Both the position numbers and the translations under genes were made by a program. The notes below the pieces were generated by a model, which was not told the origin of the DNA, did no database searches, and worked only from the letters and a program-made list of their open reading frames with translations. This document shows positions 33,001 through 40,268 of a stretch of 64,000 bases of DNA, piece after piece; the first letter of the stretch is position 1, and each line of letters begins with the position of its first letter. Source of the DNA: ZC4RG30 sp035556135 (lineage in GTDB: Bacteria; Pseudomonadota; Gammaproteobacteria; Steroidobacterales; Steroidobacteraceae); the NCBI GenBank assembly GCA_035556135.1, contig DATMFO010000003.1:1674001-1738000 (forward strand), read 5' to 3'.

Positions 33001-34510
33001 TGTGCTGCGAGAGCACCGGCATGGGCGTGTCATCGCCCATCGAGCCCACGGCCTCGCTCTCGTCACGCGCCAGCACGCGGATGATCTCCTCGCGCTCCTC
33101 GGCGGTGATGTTGAACATCTTGCGGTACACCGACAGCGTGCGCCGGTCCATCGGCTCCGCCGCCAGCGACGGATCGATGAGGTCGGACTCCAGGTACTTC
33201 AGCCCCTTCTTCAGCCAGGCCTTGTACGGATGGCGCGCCTTCAGCAGGTTGTCGATGTCCGCGCTCTCCAGCAGCGTGCCGGTGGAGAGATCGAGCGAGA
33301 TCATCTGCCCCGGGCCCATGCGGCCCTTGCGCACCACATCCTCGGGCTTGTAGTCCCACACGCCGATCTCGGAGGCGATGGTCAGGTGCCGGTCGCGCGT
33401 GATCACATAGCGCGCCGGGCGCAGGCCGTTGCGGTCGAGCGCGCAGCACACGTAGCGGCCGTCGGTGAGCACCACGCCGGCCGGGCCATCCCAGGGTTCC
33501 AGGTGCGGCGCATAGAACTCGTAGAAGGCCTTCAGGTCCGGATCGATGCCATCCACGCTCTGCCACGCCGGCGGCATCAGCAGGCGCATGGCCTGCATCG
33601 GGTCCATGCCGCCCATCAGGTAGACCTCGAGCATGTTGTCGATGCTCTGGGAGTCAGACCCGTGCATGGACACCAGCGGCAGGATGTCGCCCAGCTCCGG
33701 CAGCAGCGGCGACTTGAGCACCGGCCCGCGGGCCAGCGCCCAGCTGCGGTTGGCCTCGATGGTGTTGATCTCGCCGTTGTGCGCCAGGTAGCGGAAGGGA
33801 TGCGCCAGCCGCCACTGCGGCAGCGTGTTGGTGGAGAAGCGCTGGTGGAACACCACCACGGAGGCTTCGACGCGTTCGTCCGCCAGGTCCTTGTAGAACT
33901 CGGTGAGATGCGCGGGCATCACCATGCCCTTGTAGACGATGGTGCCGGCCGAGAGGCTGGGCAGGTAGAAGTACTTGTCGGCCTCGTCGCGCAGCTTCTC
34001 GGTACGCCGCCGCGCCATGAACAGCTTGCGGTTGAAGGTGGCCTCTTCCATGTCGGCCGGGGCATTCACGAACACCTGCCAGATCGACGGCAGCGTGCGC
34101 AGCGCCTCCTCGCCGCAGGCGCCCGGATCCACCGGCAACTCGCGCCAGCCGGCCACCAGAAGTTCCTCGTGCCTGAGCTGGGCTTCCAGCTCCGCACGAC
34201 TGGCCGCAGCCACGGCGGCATCGGTGGAAAGGAACACATTGCCCGCGGCGAACAGCGGCGCGAGCTTGATGCCCGACTCCCTGGCCACCGCGCGCAGGAA
34301 CTTCTCCGGCTTCTTCAGCAGCAGTCCGCAGCCGTCGCCGGTCTTGCCATCCGCCGCCACCGCGCCACGGTGGGTGAGGCGGCCCAGGGAGGCGATGGCC
34401 GTTTTCACCAGCCAGTGGCTGGCCTGATCGTCCAGGTTGGCGATCAGGCCAAAGCCGCAGCTGTCCTTCTCGTAGGCTTCGCGGTACAGGCCCTGCTGTT
34501 CACTGCTCAT
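30044..34510 (-). CDS. gltB: Glutamate synthase [NADPH] large subunit
   Basis: A 1488-residue subunit that transfers the amide of glutamine to 2-oxoglutarate, the main route of ammonium assimilation with glutamine synthetase. The N-terminal Ntn amidotransferase has its nucleophile in DSCGFGLIAN (Cys18 before propeptide removal). The central domain and FMN domain follow, with a 3Fe-4S site C-x5-C-x4-C in GCKYLRICHLNNCATG near residues 1108-1121. The C-terminal GXGXG beta-helix runs to the end. GAGGAA precedes the start. A structured leader and its own promoter lie upstream. Confidence 0.97.
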   Translation of the reverse strand: MSSEQQGLYREAYEKDSCGFGLIANLDDQASHWLVKTAIASLGRLTHRGAVAADGKTGDGCGLLLKKPEKFLRAVARESGIKLAPLFAAGNVFLSTDAAVAAASRAELEAQLRHEELLVAGWRELPVDPGACGEEALRTLPSIWQVFVNAPADMEEATFNRKLFMARRRTEKLRDEADKYFYLPSLSAGTIVYKGMVMPAHLTEFYKDLADERVEASVVVFHQRFSTNTLPQWRLAHPFRYLAHNGEINTIEANRSWALARGPVLKSPLLPELGDILPLVSMHGSDSQSIDNMLEVYLMGGMDPMQAMRLLMPPAWQSVDGIDPDLKAFYEFYAPHLEPWDGPAGVVLTDGRYVCCALDRNGLRPARYVITRDRHLTIASEIGVWDYKPEDVVRKGRMGPGQMISLDLSTGTLLESADIDNLLKARHPYKAWLKKGLKYLESDLIDPSLAAEPMDRRTLSVYRKMFNITAEEREEIIRVLARDESEAVGSMGDDTPMPVLSQHTRSLYDYFRQQFAQVTNPPIDPLRETIVMSLQTEIGPECNVFQPQASHANQIVLNSPVLSQRKLRQIIAMAEQGVPNAFIDLQYDPAEGLQAALQRLCREAEAAVRDGCVVLLISDRYLVREKIPVHALLATGAIHHHLVQLGLRCRCNLLVETGTARDPHHFACLIGYGATAVYPYMAYQSLYDMMKKGPVAMETGERIELGRRYRKAICKGLLKIISKMGISTIASYRSGQLFEIIGLGPDVVELCFRGTQSRIKGANFEDLQSDQQRLARRAWNDVLTVEHGGLLKYVHGGEYHMYNPDVIATLQAAVNTGDYGQYQAYAKLVNERPASTLRDLLQLKPAGEPISIDEVESEEAILSRFDSAGMSLGALSPEAHEALAIAMNRLGARSNSGEGGEDIARYGTEKNSKIKQIASGRFGVTPHYLVNAEVLQIKVAQGAKPGEGGQLPGDKVNETIAKLRFARPGVGLISPPPHHDIYSIEDLAQLIFDLKQVNPQALVSVKLVAEPGVGTIAAGVAKAYADLITISGYDGGTGASPITSIKYAGSPFELGLAETHQTLRRNDMRHKVRVQADGGLKTGLDVVKAAVLGAESFGFGTAPMVALGCKYLRICHLNNCATGVATQHEVLREKYFLGMPEMVINYFRFVAREVRGILASLGVRSVAELIGQTQFLEPAKGQTERQRRLDLTPLLSVDGLAQDGPQFCTQGCNPPFDKGQLAEQMVVDMQDAIASRKGGEWHYEVKNYNRSIGARVSGEIARRWGNYGMQDAPVTVRLTGSAGQSFGVWNAGGLNMILEGDANDYVGKGMASGKLVLKPHRDAGFVARDTVIMGNTCLYGATGGELFAAGQVGERFAVRNSGAVAVVEGAGDHCCEYMTGGVVCVLGPTGYNFGAGFTGGFAYVLDLDRSFVDRYNHELIDIHRLNVEVMQTQALHLQHLIERHVAETGSVWGAEILKDFRTYLSRFWLVKPKAASLDSLIENLSRAA

Positions 34511-34677
34511 CGCACTTCCTCAAACACTCGCTGCTTGTCCCCGGCGGTTGCGGGCGACACCTCACCCACGCTGTGCCTGGGGGCCACAGCCAACCTCCGG
34601 AATGATCACTTGTGCCAAGGAAGACCTGGCCGCGACGGCGGCAAGGGCGAGCGATCGCCCTTCTGGGGACCTTGGCA
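34511..34677 (-). ncRNA. Structured 5' leader of gltB (candidate three-way-junction regulatory RNA)
   Basis: The 331-base gap 34511-34841 holds no protein gene. Read on the minus strand it contains: P1 TGCCAAGG (34677-34670) with CCTTGGCA (34620-34613); P2 AAGGGCGA with TCGCCCTT (34662-34655 and 34650-34643), loop TCGC; P3 GCCGC with GCGGC (34642-34638 and 34633-34629), loop CGTC, directly abutting P2; joining strands TCCCCAG and CAGGTCTT. A further stem P4 GCTGTG/CACAGC lies at 34590-34570. The promoter start falls at the 5' edge of P1. This layout resembles an aptamer; I recognise no known riboswitch class in it. Confidence 0.45.
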
Positions 34678-34681
34678 GGTA

Positions 34682-34709
34682 ATCATACCCACCAGCCGCC
34701 GCACCTCAA
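34682..34709 (-). promoter_or_regulatory. Candidate sigma-70 promoter of gltBD
   Basis: On the minus strand: -35 TTGAGG (34709-34704), 16-base spacer, -10 TATGAT (34687-34682). The predicted start near 34675 would give a leader of about 165 nucleotides. Confidence 0.5.
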
Positions 34710-34841
34710 ATAGAAAGGGGATACAAGCTATTGCATTCCCGGACCATTGGACATACATTTCGCGCGCGTTGCGGGGTGTGGTACCGCCCGTGACGCCCAG
34801 AAATGGTTGTCAGGACCCTTGGAGGTGCTCGAACCACTACG

Positions 34842-35225
34842 ATGAAGACTCGCAAACCGCCGACCGTTTCCCCTGATCCTGGTCCCCGCTTGCTGAGTGT
34901 CACTCAGTATCTTGAGAAGAATTTCCCCGATTTTTTCGCCGAAGCCCGCTTCCAGGTGGGTAACGACGATTACTACCTCTACAGCCGGTTCGGCCAGTAC
35001 CTGGCCCGCTCCATCGAGCACAACCGCGCCCCCCGCCAGAAGATCAACCGCGGCTTCACCGTGCTCAACAAGATGGCACGGCTGTCCTCGCGGCACCCCG
35101 CCGTGCGCGGCATGATGGTCTCCGGTCCGCTGGAGCACATCATGGATGCGCCGAAGGCACGGGAACTGGCCCGCAAGCGCCTCTCGCCCGTCGCCCAGGG
35201 AATGCTCGAAAGCCTCTGCGAGTAA
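34842..35225 (+). CDS. Hypothetical protein
   Basis: A 127-residue soluble protein that I do not recognise. It has no signal peptide or membrane helix. The sequence is basic and helical: SVTQYLEKNFPDFFAEARFQVGNDDYYLYSRFGQYLARSIE, then RQKINRGFTVLNKMARLSSRHPAVRGMMVSGPLEHIMD. The FQVGNDDYYLYSRFGQYL segment looks conserved in character. The ATG at 34842 is preceded by a distant GGAGG (34820-34824); an alternative in-frame ATG at 34803 lacks a ribosome binding site. It is divergent from gltB. Function unknown. Confidence 0.65.
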   Translation: MKTRKPPTVSPDPGPRLLSVTQYLEKNFPDFFAEARFQVGNDDYYLYSRFGQYLARSIEHNRAPRQKINRGFTVLNKMARLSSRHPAVRGMMVSGPLEHIMDAPKARELARKRLSPVAQGMLESLCE

Positions 35226-35253
35226 GCGGGGCCTCGCCCGCTGGCTCCGCCCG

Positions 35254-35289
35254 AAAAAAAGCGCCGCAACGGGGAACCCGGTGCGGCGC
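35254..35289 (-). terminator. Rho-independent terminator reading on the minus strand
   Basis: On the minus strand GCGCCGCA pairs with TGCGGCGC (plus positions 35261-35268 and 35282-35289), the loop has further GGG/CCC pairing, and seven T follow (plus-strand A run 35254-35260). No minus-strand gene lies just upstream; the nearest ends at 35972, beyond a plus-strand gene. It implies either an antisense or small minus-strand transcript, or a bidirectional stop. Confidence 0.65.
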
Positions 35290-35450
35290 CTGAGGTAAGC
35301 GAAGACCAATGGGGGGGGTATGGCGCTTCGCAGCAGGCGGCTTGTCTCCGCCCGAGCTATACGAAGCAAGCCCCGTGCCAGCCCCGGAAGGGCGCTGGAG
35401 CCCCCTGGCGACGGCTTCGCCACGGTCTTCCCCGGTTCGTGCACTACCCA

Positions 35451-35470
35451 GGGGCAGTTGAGCCCCTTTT
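35451..35470 (+). terminator. Weak plus-strand terminator hairpin
   Basis: GGGGC-AGTTGA-GCCCC (35451-35466) followed by TTTT. It would stop read-through from the hypothetical gene before the bactofilin. Confidence 0.4.
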
Positions 35471-35565
35471 CCGCGCGGCCCAGAGCCTGCCGGCTGGCAG
35501 ACTATGTCCAAAAGGCGGGCCTGCTTCACGGCACCGCCTGCCCGCGCGAACGCAAACTCGCCGGC

Positions 35566-35970
35566 ATGACTGACGACACAGCTCCCCATCGCCGGCTTTC
35601 CGACCGCGGCACCAGTGCGCCCACCATCATCGGCGTGGGTGTGATCTTCCGCGGCGACGTGATCGCGCCGGGCTCGGTGATGCTCAGCGGCGCGGTGCGC
35701 GGCGATGGCGACATCGGCGGTTCGCTGCAGATTGCCCGTGACGCCCACTGGGAAGGCCAGGTCCGGGCCGGCTCCGCGGTGATCGCCGGCCAGCTCACCG
35801 GCAGCATCGAGTGCAGCGGCCAGCTGGAAGTGGGCGCGGCCGCAGTGATCCGCGGCAGCGTCACCGCCAAGTCCCTGGCCGTGGCCAATGGCGGGGTGAT
35901 CGAAGGGGAGATCCACGTCACCAGCGGCGCGCAGGTCGTGAAGTTCGAAGAGAAGCGCAAGCGCTCCTGA
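35566..35970 (+). CDS. Bactofilin family protein
   Basis: A 134-residue polymer-forming cytoskeletal protein of the bactofilin family. The central right-handed beta-helix is seen as repeating IxGxVxGxIxx units: IIGVGVIFRGDVIAPGSVMLSGAVRGDGDIGGSLQIARDAHWEGQVRAGSAVIAGQLTGSIECSGQLEVGAAAVIRGSVTAKSLAVANGGVIEGEI. It is flanked by short disordered ends with a basic tail. Bactofilins form scaffolds for cell-shape, stalk or polarity proteins. ATG 35566 is chosen because translation upstream of it lacks the repeat character. It runs convergent with the hydrolase gene. Confidence 0.85.
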   Translation: MTDDTAPHRRLSDRGTSAPTIIGVGVIFRGDVIAPGSVMLSGAVRGDGDIGGSLQIARDAHWEGQVRAGSAVIAGQLTGSIECSGQLEVGAAAVIRGSVTAKSLAVANGGVIEGEIHVTSGAQVVKFEEKRKRS

Positions 35971-35971
35971 A

Positions 35972-36946
35972 TCAGGCCGGGGTGGCCAGCCCCAGCTCGC
36001 GCAGCACGAAGTCGTTCACCCAGGATTCCCGCCAGGGGGTCTCCATGAATCCCATGTGCCCGCCGCGCGGTGTCACCACCAGCTTCAGGTGGGGCGATGC
36101 CGCCAGGCGCTGCAGGTCGTGCGAGGGAATGATGGGATCATCCAGCGCGGCCAGCAGCGTGGCCGGCACCCTGAGCGTCGCCAGGCGCTCGCCGGTGACG
36201 GCGTAACCATCCAGGTATGCACCGATGTCGGGGAACTCCGTGTGGCGCGCCACCATGGCGGCGGTCATGCGGCGCAGGTCGCGCAGCCTGAAGAAGGGTT
36301 CATCCACGCCGGTGCCGGGCCACAGCGAATGCTTGCGCCGCAATGAGCGGCTCCATTTGCGCACGAAATAGCCCTGGTACAAGGGCAGGCCCTGCTCCAT
36401 CGCCACCATCGCGCTGTCCGGATGCAGCACGGGTGAAATGGCCACCACGCCCGCCAGCGGCGGCACGCGGACATCGTCACTGGCCGCCACGCGCAGCATG
36501 AAATTGCCGCCCAGCGAGAAGCCCACCAGCCAGGGGGGCGCCTCCAGCAACGGAGCCAGCGCCGCCACCGCGCCCACCGCTTCGGGCAGGCGGCAGGAAT
36601 GGAAGATGCCCTCGTTCAGGTGATGCGTGTTGCCATGGTCGCGCAGGTTCAGCCGCACCACCTCCACGCCGGCCGCGAACAGTCGCGTGGCCAGCGAGAC
36701 CACGTAGTAGGAATCGGCGCTGCCTTCCCAGCCATGCAGCAGGATGGCCGCGCCGCGCAGCGGGCCCGGCGGGCGGGCGTGCAGGGCCTGCAGGCGCACG
36801 CCATCGCCGCAGTCGAGGATGCGCTCGCGGCTGGCGGCAAGCATCTTCGCTGCGCGCCGGCGCAGGCCGGAGCGCGGCAGCAGGCCGGGCAGGATGGACT
36901 GGAAGTGGCGGTGGCCCCAGGGCCAGCGCGGCTGGAACGTGGTCAT
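35972..36946 (-). CDS. YheT-like alpha/beta-hydrolase
   Basis: A 324-residue alpha/beta-hydrolase of the YheT/ABHD1 (EMB8-like) group. The N-terminus FQPRWPWGHRHFQSILPGLL is the usual family lead. The oxyanion region is AILLHGWEGSADSYYVVSLATRLFAAG. The nucleophile elbow is GFSLGGNF (Ser), with acid in LAALDDPIIP and His in TPRGGHMGFME. Family members hydrolyse short-chain esters or lipids. It runs convergent with the bactofilin. Confidence 0.9.
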   Translation of the reverse strand: MTTFQPRWPWGHRHFQSILPGLLPRSGLRRRAAKMLAASRERILDCGDGVRLQALHARPPGPLRGAAILLHGWEGSADSYYVVSLATRLFAAGVEVVRLNLRDHGNTHHLNEGIFHSCRLPEAVGAVAALAPLLEAPPWLVGFSLGGNFMLRVAASDDVRVPPLAGVVAISPVLHPDSAMVAMEQGLPLYQGYFVRKWSRSLRRKHSLWPGTGVDEPFFRLRDLRRMTAAMVARHTEFPDIGAYLDGYAVTGERLATLRVPATLLAALDDPIIPSHDLQRLAASPHLKLVVTPRGGHMGFMETPWRESWVNDFVLRELGLATPA

Positions 36947-37034
36947 GCCGGGACCGGAAGACCCTGCGGCAGGTGCAGGCGGCGGCAGAGCCTAGCCGTT
37001 CATCCCGGGTCGCGCCAGCGCCGGAAGCGCAGGA

Positions 37035-37619
37035 TCAGCCGGTGGTGAGGGCGATGGTTGCGCGTGCGATGCCGGCACCCAGCAGCGCGCCGGCCAGCAC
37101 GTCGGAGGGATAGTGCAATCCCAGCACCACCCGTGACAGCGCGATCAGCACCGCGGCCGGCACCAGCACCAGCGCCAGCAGGGGCACCGCGTTGATGGCG
37201 ATCAGCGTGAAGCTCACCGCATGCAGCGTGTGGCCGGATGGAAAGCTGAAGCGGTCCAGCGGCCGGCCTGCACAGACGATGGCGGCGTGCGTCATGTAGG
37301 GCCGCTCGCGCACCAGACGGTTCTTCAGGTACCGGTAGACGAGCAGCCCGGCGACGCCGGCCATTGCACATTGCAGCGCCGCCTCACGCCCCGCCTGCCC
37401 GAATCCCAGCGCCAGCACCGCGATCAGCAGGTACCAGAGGATGCCGTCGCCCAGCCGGCTGGCGAGCTGGAACATCCGCCGCCCGGCGGCGCCTCCGGTA
37501 ACCCGGTTGAGCCGGCGGCAGGCTTCCAGTTCCACCTGGTCGAGCCAGGCGAGCAGCATCGATATGCGCGTCGTGGATGTCATGCGCGCCATGCTGCGCG
37601 CAGCACGCGTCGCTCCCAT
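37035..37619 (-). CDS. PAP2 family membrane phosphatase
   Basis: A 194-residue type 2 phosphatidic acid phosphatase-like membrane protein. All three motifs are present: KNRLVRERP (KX6RP), FSFPSGHTLH (PSGH) and SRVVLGLHYPSDV (SRX5HX3D), placed between about five transmembrane helices. Members dephosphorylate undecaprenyl pyrophosphate, phosphatidate or phosphatidylglycerol phosphate. The start is uncertain: ATG 37619 gives a short basic lead, while ATG 37583 would begin nearer the family N-terminus. Confidence 0.87.
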   Translation of the reverse strand: MGATRAARSMARMTSTTRISMLLAWLDQVELEACRRLNRVTGGAAGRRMFQLASRLGDGILWYLLIAVLALGFGQAGREAALQCAMAGVAGLLVYRYLKNRLVRERPYMTHAAIVCAGRPLDRFSFPSGHTLHAVSFTLIAINAVPLLALVLVPAAVLIALSRVVLGLHYPSDVLAGALLGAGIARATIALTTG

Positions 37620-37648
37620 GACACTGGCGTGAAGGAATTGTTACAGGG

Positions 37649-37664
37649 GGCCCTGGCCAGGGCC
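37649..37664. repeat. 16-bp perfect palindrome between pyrF and the PAP2 gene
   Basis: GGCCCTGGCCAGGGCC in the 58-base gap downstream of pyrF. It may be a terminator hairpin for pyrF, but it lacks a T run. Confidence 0.3.
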
Positions 37665-37677
37665 GCCTCACCGCCGG

Positions 37678-38502
37678 TCAGCGGTGCAGGTTGATCTCGT
37701 CCCGCAGCTGCCGGGCCGCCTCGCGCGCCGCGTCGGCGAAGCCCTCGCCGCTGCCCGCGTAGAGGATGCCGCGCGAGGAATTGAGCACCAGCCCCAAACC
37801 ATCCGCCGTGCGGCCGGCCCGCACCGCGGCGGCCACATCACCGCCCTGCGCGCCCACGCCGGGCACCAGGAAGGGCAAGCTGCCCACGGCAGCGCGGATC
37901 TCCGCCAGCTCTTCGGGATAGGTGGCGCCGATCACGAGCATGCACTGCCCGCCGCCATTCCAGTCGCGCGCCACCCGCTCGGCCACGTGCCGGTACAGCC
38001 GCTTGCCGCCGGATTCGATGTCCTGGAAGTCACGCGCGCCGGGGTTGGAGGTGCGGCAGAGGATGATCACGCCGCGGTCCTGCCACTTGAGGTACGGCTC
38101 TACTGAATCGCGCCCCAGGTAGGGATTCACGGTGACGGCATCGGCACCATAACGCCCGAAGGATTCCTGCGCGTATTTCGCCGCGGTGCTGCCGATGTCA
38201 CCGCGCTTGGAGTCCAGGATCACCGGCAGGCCCGGATGCCGCTCGTGGATGTAGCGGATGGTGGCCAGCAGCTGGTCCTCGGCGCCCAGCGCGGCGTAGT
38301 GCGCGAACTGCGGCTTGAAGCAGCAGGCGTATTCGGCGGTGACGTCGATGATGCGCCGGTTGAACTCGAACACCGGCTGCGCCAGGCCCCGCAGGTGCTC
38401 GGGGATCTTCTCCGGCTCCGGATCCAGCCCCACGCACAGCAGCGAGCGGTTGCGCTCCGCCGCCGCGTACAGCCGGCCGATGAATCCCTGCCGGTCAGTC
38501 AC
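37678..38502 (-). CDS. pyrF: Orotidine 5'-phosphate decarboxylase
   Basis: A 274-residue OMP decarboxylase of the long (type 2) class. Signatures are LLCVGLDPEPEKIP, FKPQFAHYAALG, the catalytic VILDSKRGDIGSTAAKYA (D-K-x-x-D), NPYLG and FLVPGVGAQGGD. It makes UMP, completing de novo pyrimidine synthesis after PyrE. I chose GTG 38502; it overlaps the permease stop by 8 bases (GTGACTGA), so translation is probably coupled. An in-frame ATG at 38559 lies inside the permease gene and would add unrelated residues. Confidence 0.93.
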   Translation of the reverse strand: MTDRQGFIGRLYAAAERNRSLLCVGLDPEPEKIPEHLRGLAQPVFEFNRRIIDVTAEYACCFKPQFAHYAALGAEDQLLATIRYIHERHPGLPVILDSKRGDIGSTAAKYAQESFGRYGADAVTVNPYLGRDSVEPYLKWQDRGVIILCRTSNPGARDFQDIESGGKRLYRHVAERVARDWNGGGQCMLVIGATYPEELAEIRAAVGSLPFLVPGVGAQGGDVAAAVRAGRTADGLGLVLNSSRGILYAGSGEGFADAAREAARQLRDEINLHR

Positions 38503-39301
38503 GGATGCCGGTCCCGCGACTGAGCAGCACATAGACCCAGCTGTACAGGCCCGCCGCACAGGCGAACATGATGGCGAATGCGCCCGGCACGCTCACGTCG
38601 CTGGTGCCGAGGAAGCCGTAACGAAAGGCATTCACCATGTGCAGGATGGGATTGACCATCGAGATCTTCTGCGCCCAGGCCGGCAGCATGTCCACCGAGT
38701 AGAACACGCCGCCGAAGTAGGTGAGCGGCGTGAGCACGAAGGTGGGAATCCAGTTCACGTGGTCGAAGTTCTTCGCGAACACGGCATTGACCATGCCGGC
38801 CAGCGAGAACACCGTCGAGGTGAGGATGGCCGCGCCGAACACCACGAACACGTTGTGCAGCTGCAGGTGGTGGGAATGCAGCCAGGTGAACACCAGCGCC
38901 ACCGCGGTGACCACCAGCCCCACCATCAGCCCGCGCAGCAGCCCGCCGCACACATAGCCGGTGATGATCACCCAGGTGGGCAGCGGCGACACCAGCAGCT
39001 CCTCGATGTGCTTGCCGAACTTGGCGCCGAAGAACGAGGACACCACGTTGCCGTAGGAGTTGGTGATCACCGCCATCATGATGAGGCCGGGCGCGATGTA
39101 GGCGATGTAGTCGAAACCGCCCATGGCGCCGATGCGCCGGCCCACCAGGCTGCCGAAGATCACGAAATACAGCGTGGTGGTGACCGCCGAGGGCACCAGG
39201 GTCTGGCCCCAGATGCGCACGATGCGGCCGTATTCGCGGATGACGATGGTGCGGAAGCCGATCGACCGGATGGCCGACATGGACTGCGCGGCGGCGCTCA
39301 T
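38495..39301 (-). CDS. ABC-2 type transporter permease (YadH-like)
   Basis: A 268-residue membrane protein with six predicted helices and the ABC-2 family pattern of E. coli YadH: GFRTIVIREYGRIVRIWGQTLVPSAVTTTLYFVIFGSLVGRRIG near the start, LLVSPLPTWVIITGYVCGGLLRG, and HVNWIPTFVLTPLTYFGGVFYSVDMLP. Its partner ATPase precedes it with an ATGA overlap. The substrate is unknown; YadGH-type systems are suspected exporters. pyrF follows and overlaps by 8 bases. Confidence 0.92.
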   Translation of the reverse strand: MSAAAQSMSAIRSIGFRTIVIREYGRIVRIWGQTLVPSAVTTTLYFVIFGSLVGRRIGAMGGFDYIAYIAPGLIMMAVITNSYGNVVSSFFGAKFGKHIEELLVSPLPTWVIITGYVCGGLLRGLMVGLVVTAVALVFTWLHSHHLQLHNVFVVFGAAILTSTVFSLAGMVNAVFAKNFDHVNWIPTFVLTPLTYFGGVFYSVDMLPAWAQKISMVNPILHMVNAFRYGFLGTSDVSVPGAFAIMFACAAGLYSWVYVLLSRGTGIRD

Positions 39302-40212
39302 GAGCGGTTCTCCACCAGCCGCATGAACATCTCTTCCAGCCGGTTGACCTTGTTGCGCATCGAGATCACCTCGACCCCCGAGGCGGACAGCCGCGCGAAG
39401 ATGTCGTTGAGGTTCTGCTCCTTCGAAATCTCCACCTCGAGCGTGTGGTCATCGACCAGCTTCACCGCATGGCCCGGCAACTGTGGCGCCGCGGCCACCG
39501 GGTTGCGCAGCGTGAACAGGAAACTCTCGGTCTGCAGGCGCCTGAGCAGGTTGCTCATGCGGTCGCGCTCGACGATCTGCCCCTTGTCGATGATGGCGAT
39601 GTTGCGGCAGAGGCTCTCGGCCTCTTCCAGGTAGTGCGTGGTGAGGATGATGGTGGTGCCCTGGCGGTTGATCTCGCGCAGGAAATCCCACATCGAGCGG
39701 CGGATCTCGATGTCGACGCCCGCGGTGGGCTCATCGAGGATCAGGAGCCTCGGCTCGTGCATCAGGGCGCGGGCAATCATCAGCCGGCGCTTCATGCCGC
39801 CGGACAGCGCCCGCGCGATGCCCTTGCGCTTGTCCCACAGCTGCAGCTGCTTCAGGTACTTCTCGGCGCGCTGGCGCGCGATGCTCCGCTCCACGCCATA
39901 GAAGCCGGCCTGGTTGACCACGATGGTCTCCGGCGACTCGAACATGTTGAAGTTGATTTCCTGGGGCACGATGCCGATGCAGGACTTGGCCCGCTCCAGG
40001 TCACGGTCGAGGTCGAAGCCGAACACGCTCGCCTGTCCCGCGGTCTTGTTCACCAGCGAAGTGACGATGCCGATCAGGGTGGTCTTGCCGGCCCCGTTGG
40101 GGCCCAGCAGGGCGAAGAAATCGCCTTCCTCCACGTCCAGGTCGATGCCCTTGAGGGCCTGGACACCGTTGCGGTAGGTCTTGGTGAGGCCTTTCACGGA
40201 CAGGGCATGCAT
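39298..40212 (-). CDS. ABC transporter ATP-binding protein (YadG-like)
   Basis: A 304-residue ABC ATPase with Walker A GPNGAGKT (37-44), Q-loop VPQEINFNMFE, signature LSGGMKRRLMIARAL, Walker B LLILDEPTAGVD and H-loop LTTHYLEEAE. A C-terminal domain of about 90 residues is typical of exporter ATPases. The start at 40212 gives MHALSVKGLTKTY; the longer frame to 40317 overlaps the divergent terC gene. It is coupled to the permease by ATGA. Confidence 0.94.
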   Translation of the reverse strand: MHALSVKGLTKTYRNGVQALKGIDLDVEEGDFFALLGPNGAGKTTLIGIVTSLVNKTAGQASVFGFDLDRDLERAKSCIGIVPQEINFNMFESPETIVVNQAGFYGVERSIARQRAEKYLKQLQLWDKRKGIARALSGGMKRRLMIARALMHEPRLLILDEPTAGVDIEIRRSMWDFLREINRQGTTIILTTHYLEEAESLCRNIAIIDKGQIVERDRMSNLLRRLQTESFLFTLRNPVAAAPQLPGHAVKLVDDHTLEVEISKEQNLNDIFARLSASGVEVISMRNKVNRLEEMFMRLVENRS

Positions 40213-40268
40213 TACGCCATTTTGCAGCACATGCGATAATCCCGCAAAAGCATGAAGAGATATCCCGC

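Larger units (their letters stand above)
35226..35565. other. 340-base intergenic region with opposing terminator hairpins
   Basis: No convincing coding frame lies between the hypothetical gene and the bactofilin. The region holds a minus-strand intrinsic terminator (35254-35289), a run of eight G (35311-35318), and a weaker plus-strand hairpin with a T4 tail (35451-35470). The bactofilin promoter should lie after 35470, but no good boxes are evident. Confidence 0.5.

Noticed and set aside
34605..34625. TTGGCAC on the minus strand in the gltB leader as a sigma-54 -24 element
   Set aside because: No GC-containing -12 element follows at the required spacing, and a sigma-70-like promoter lies upstream.
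28790..34876. A 2028-codon open frame on the plus strand opposite gltBD
   Set aside because: It is the antisense shadow of the high-GC gltB and gltD genes, His/Ala/Arg-rich with no domain; the minus-strand genes match known enzymes throughout.
35311..35318. Run of eight G as a phase-variable tract
   Set aside because: It is in an intergenic region without a promoter or coding frame positioned to be switched.
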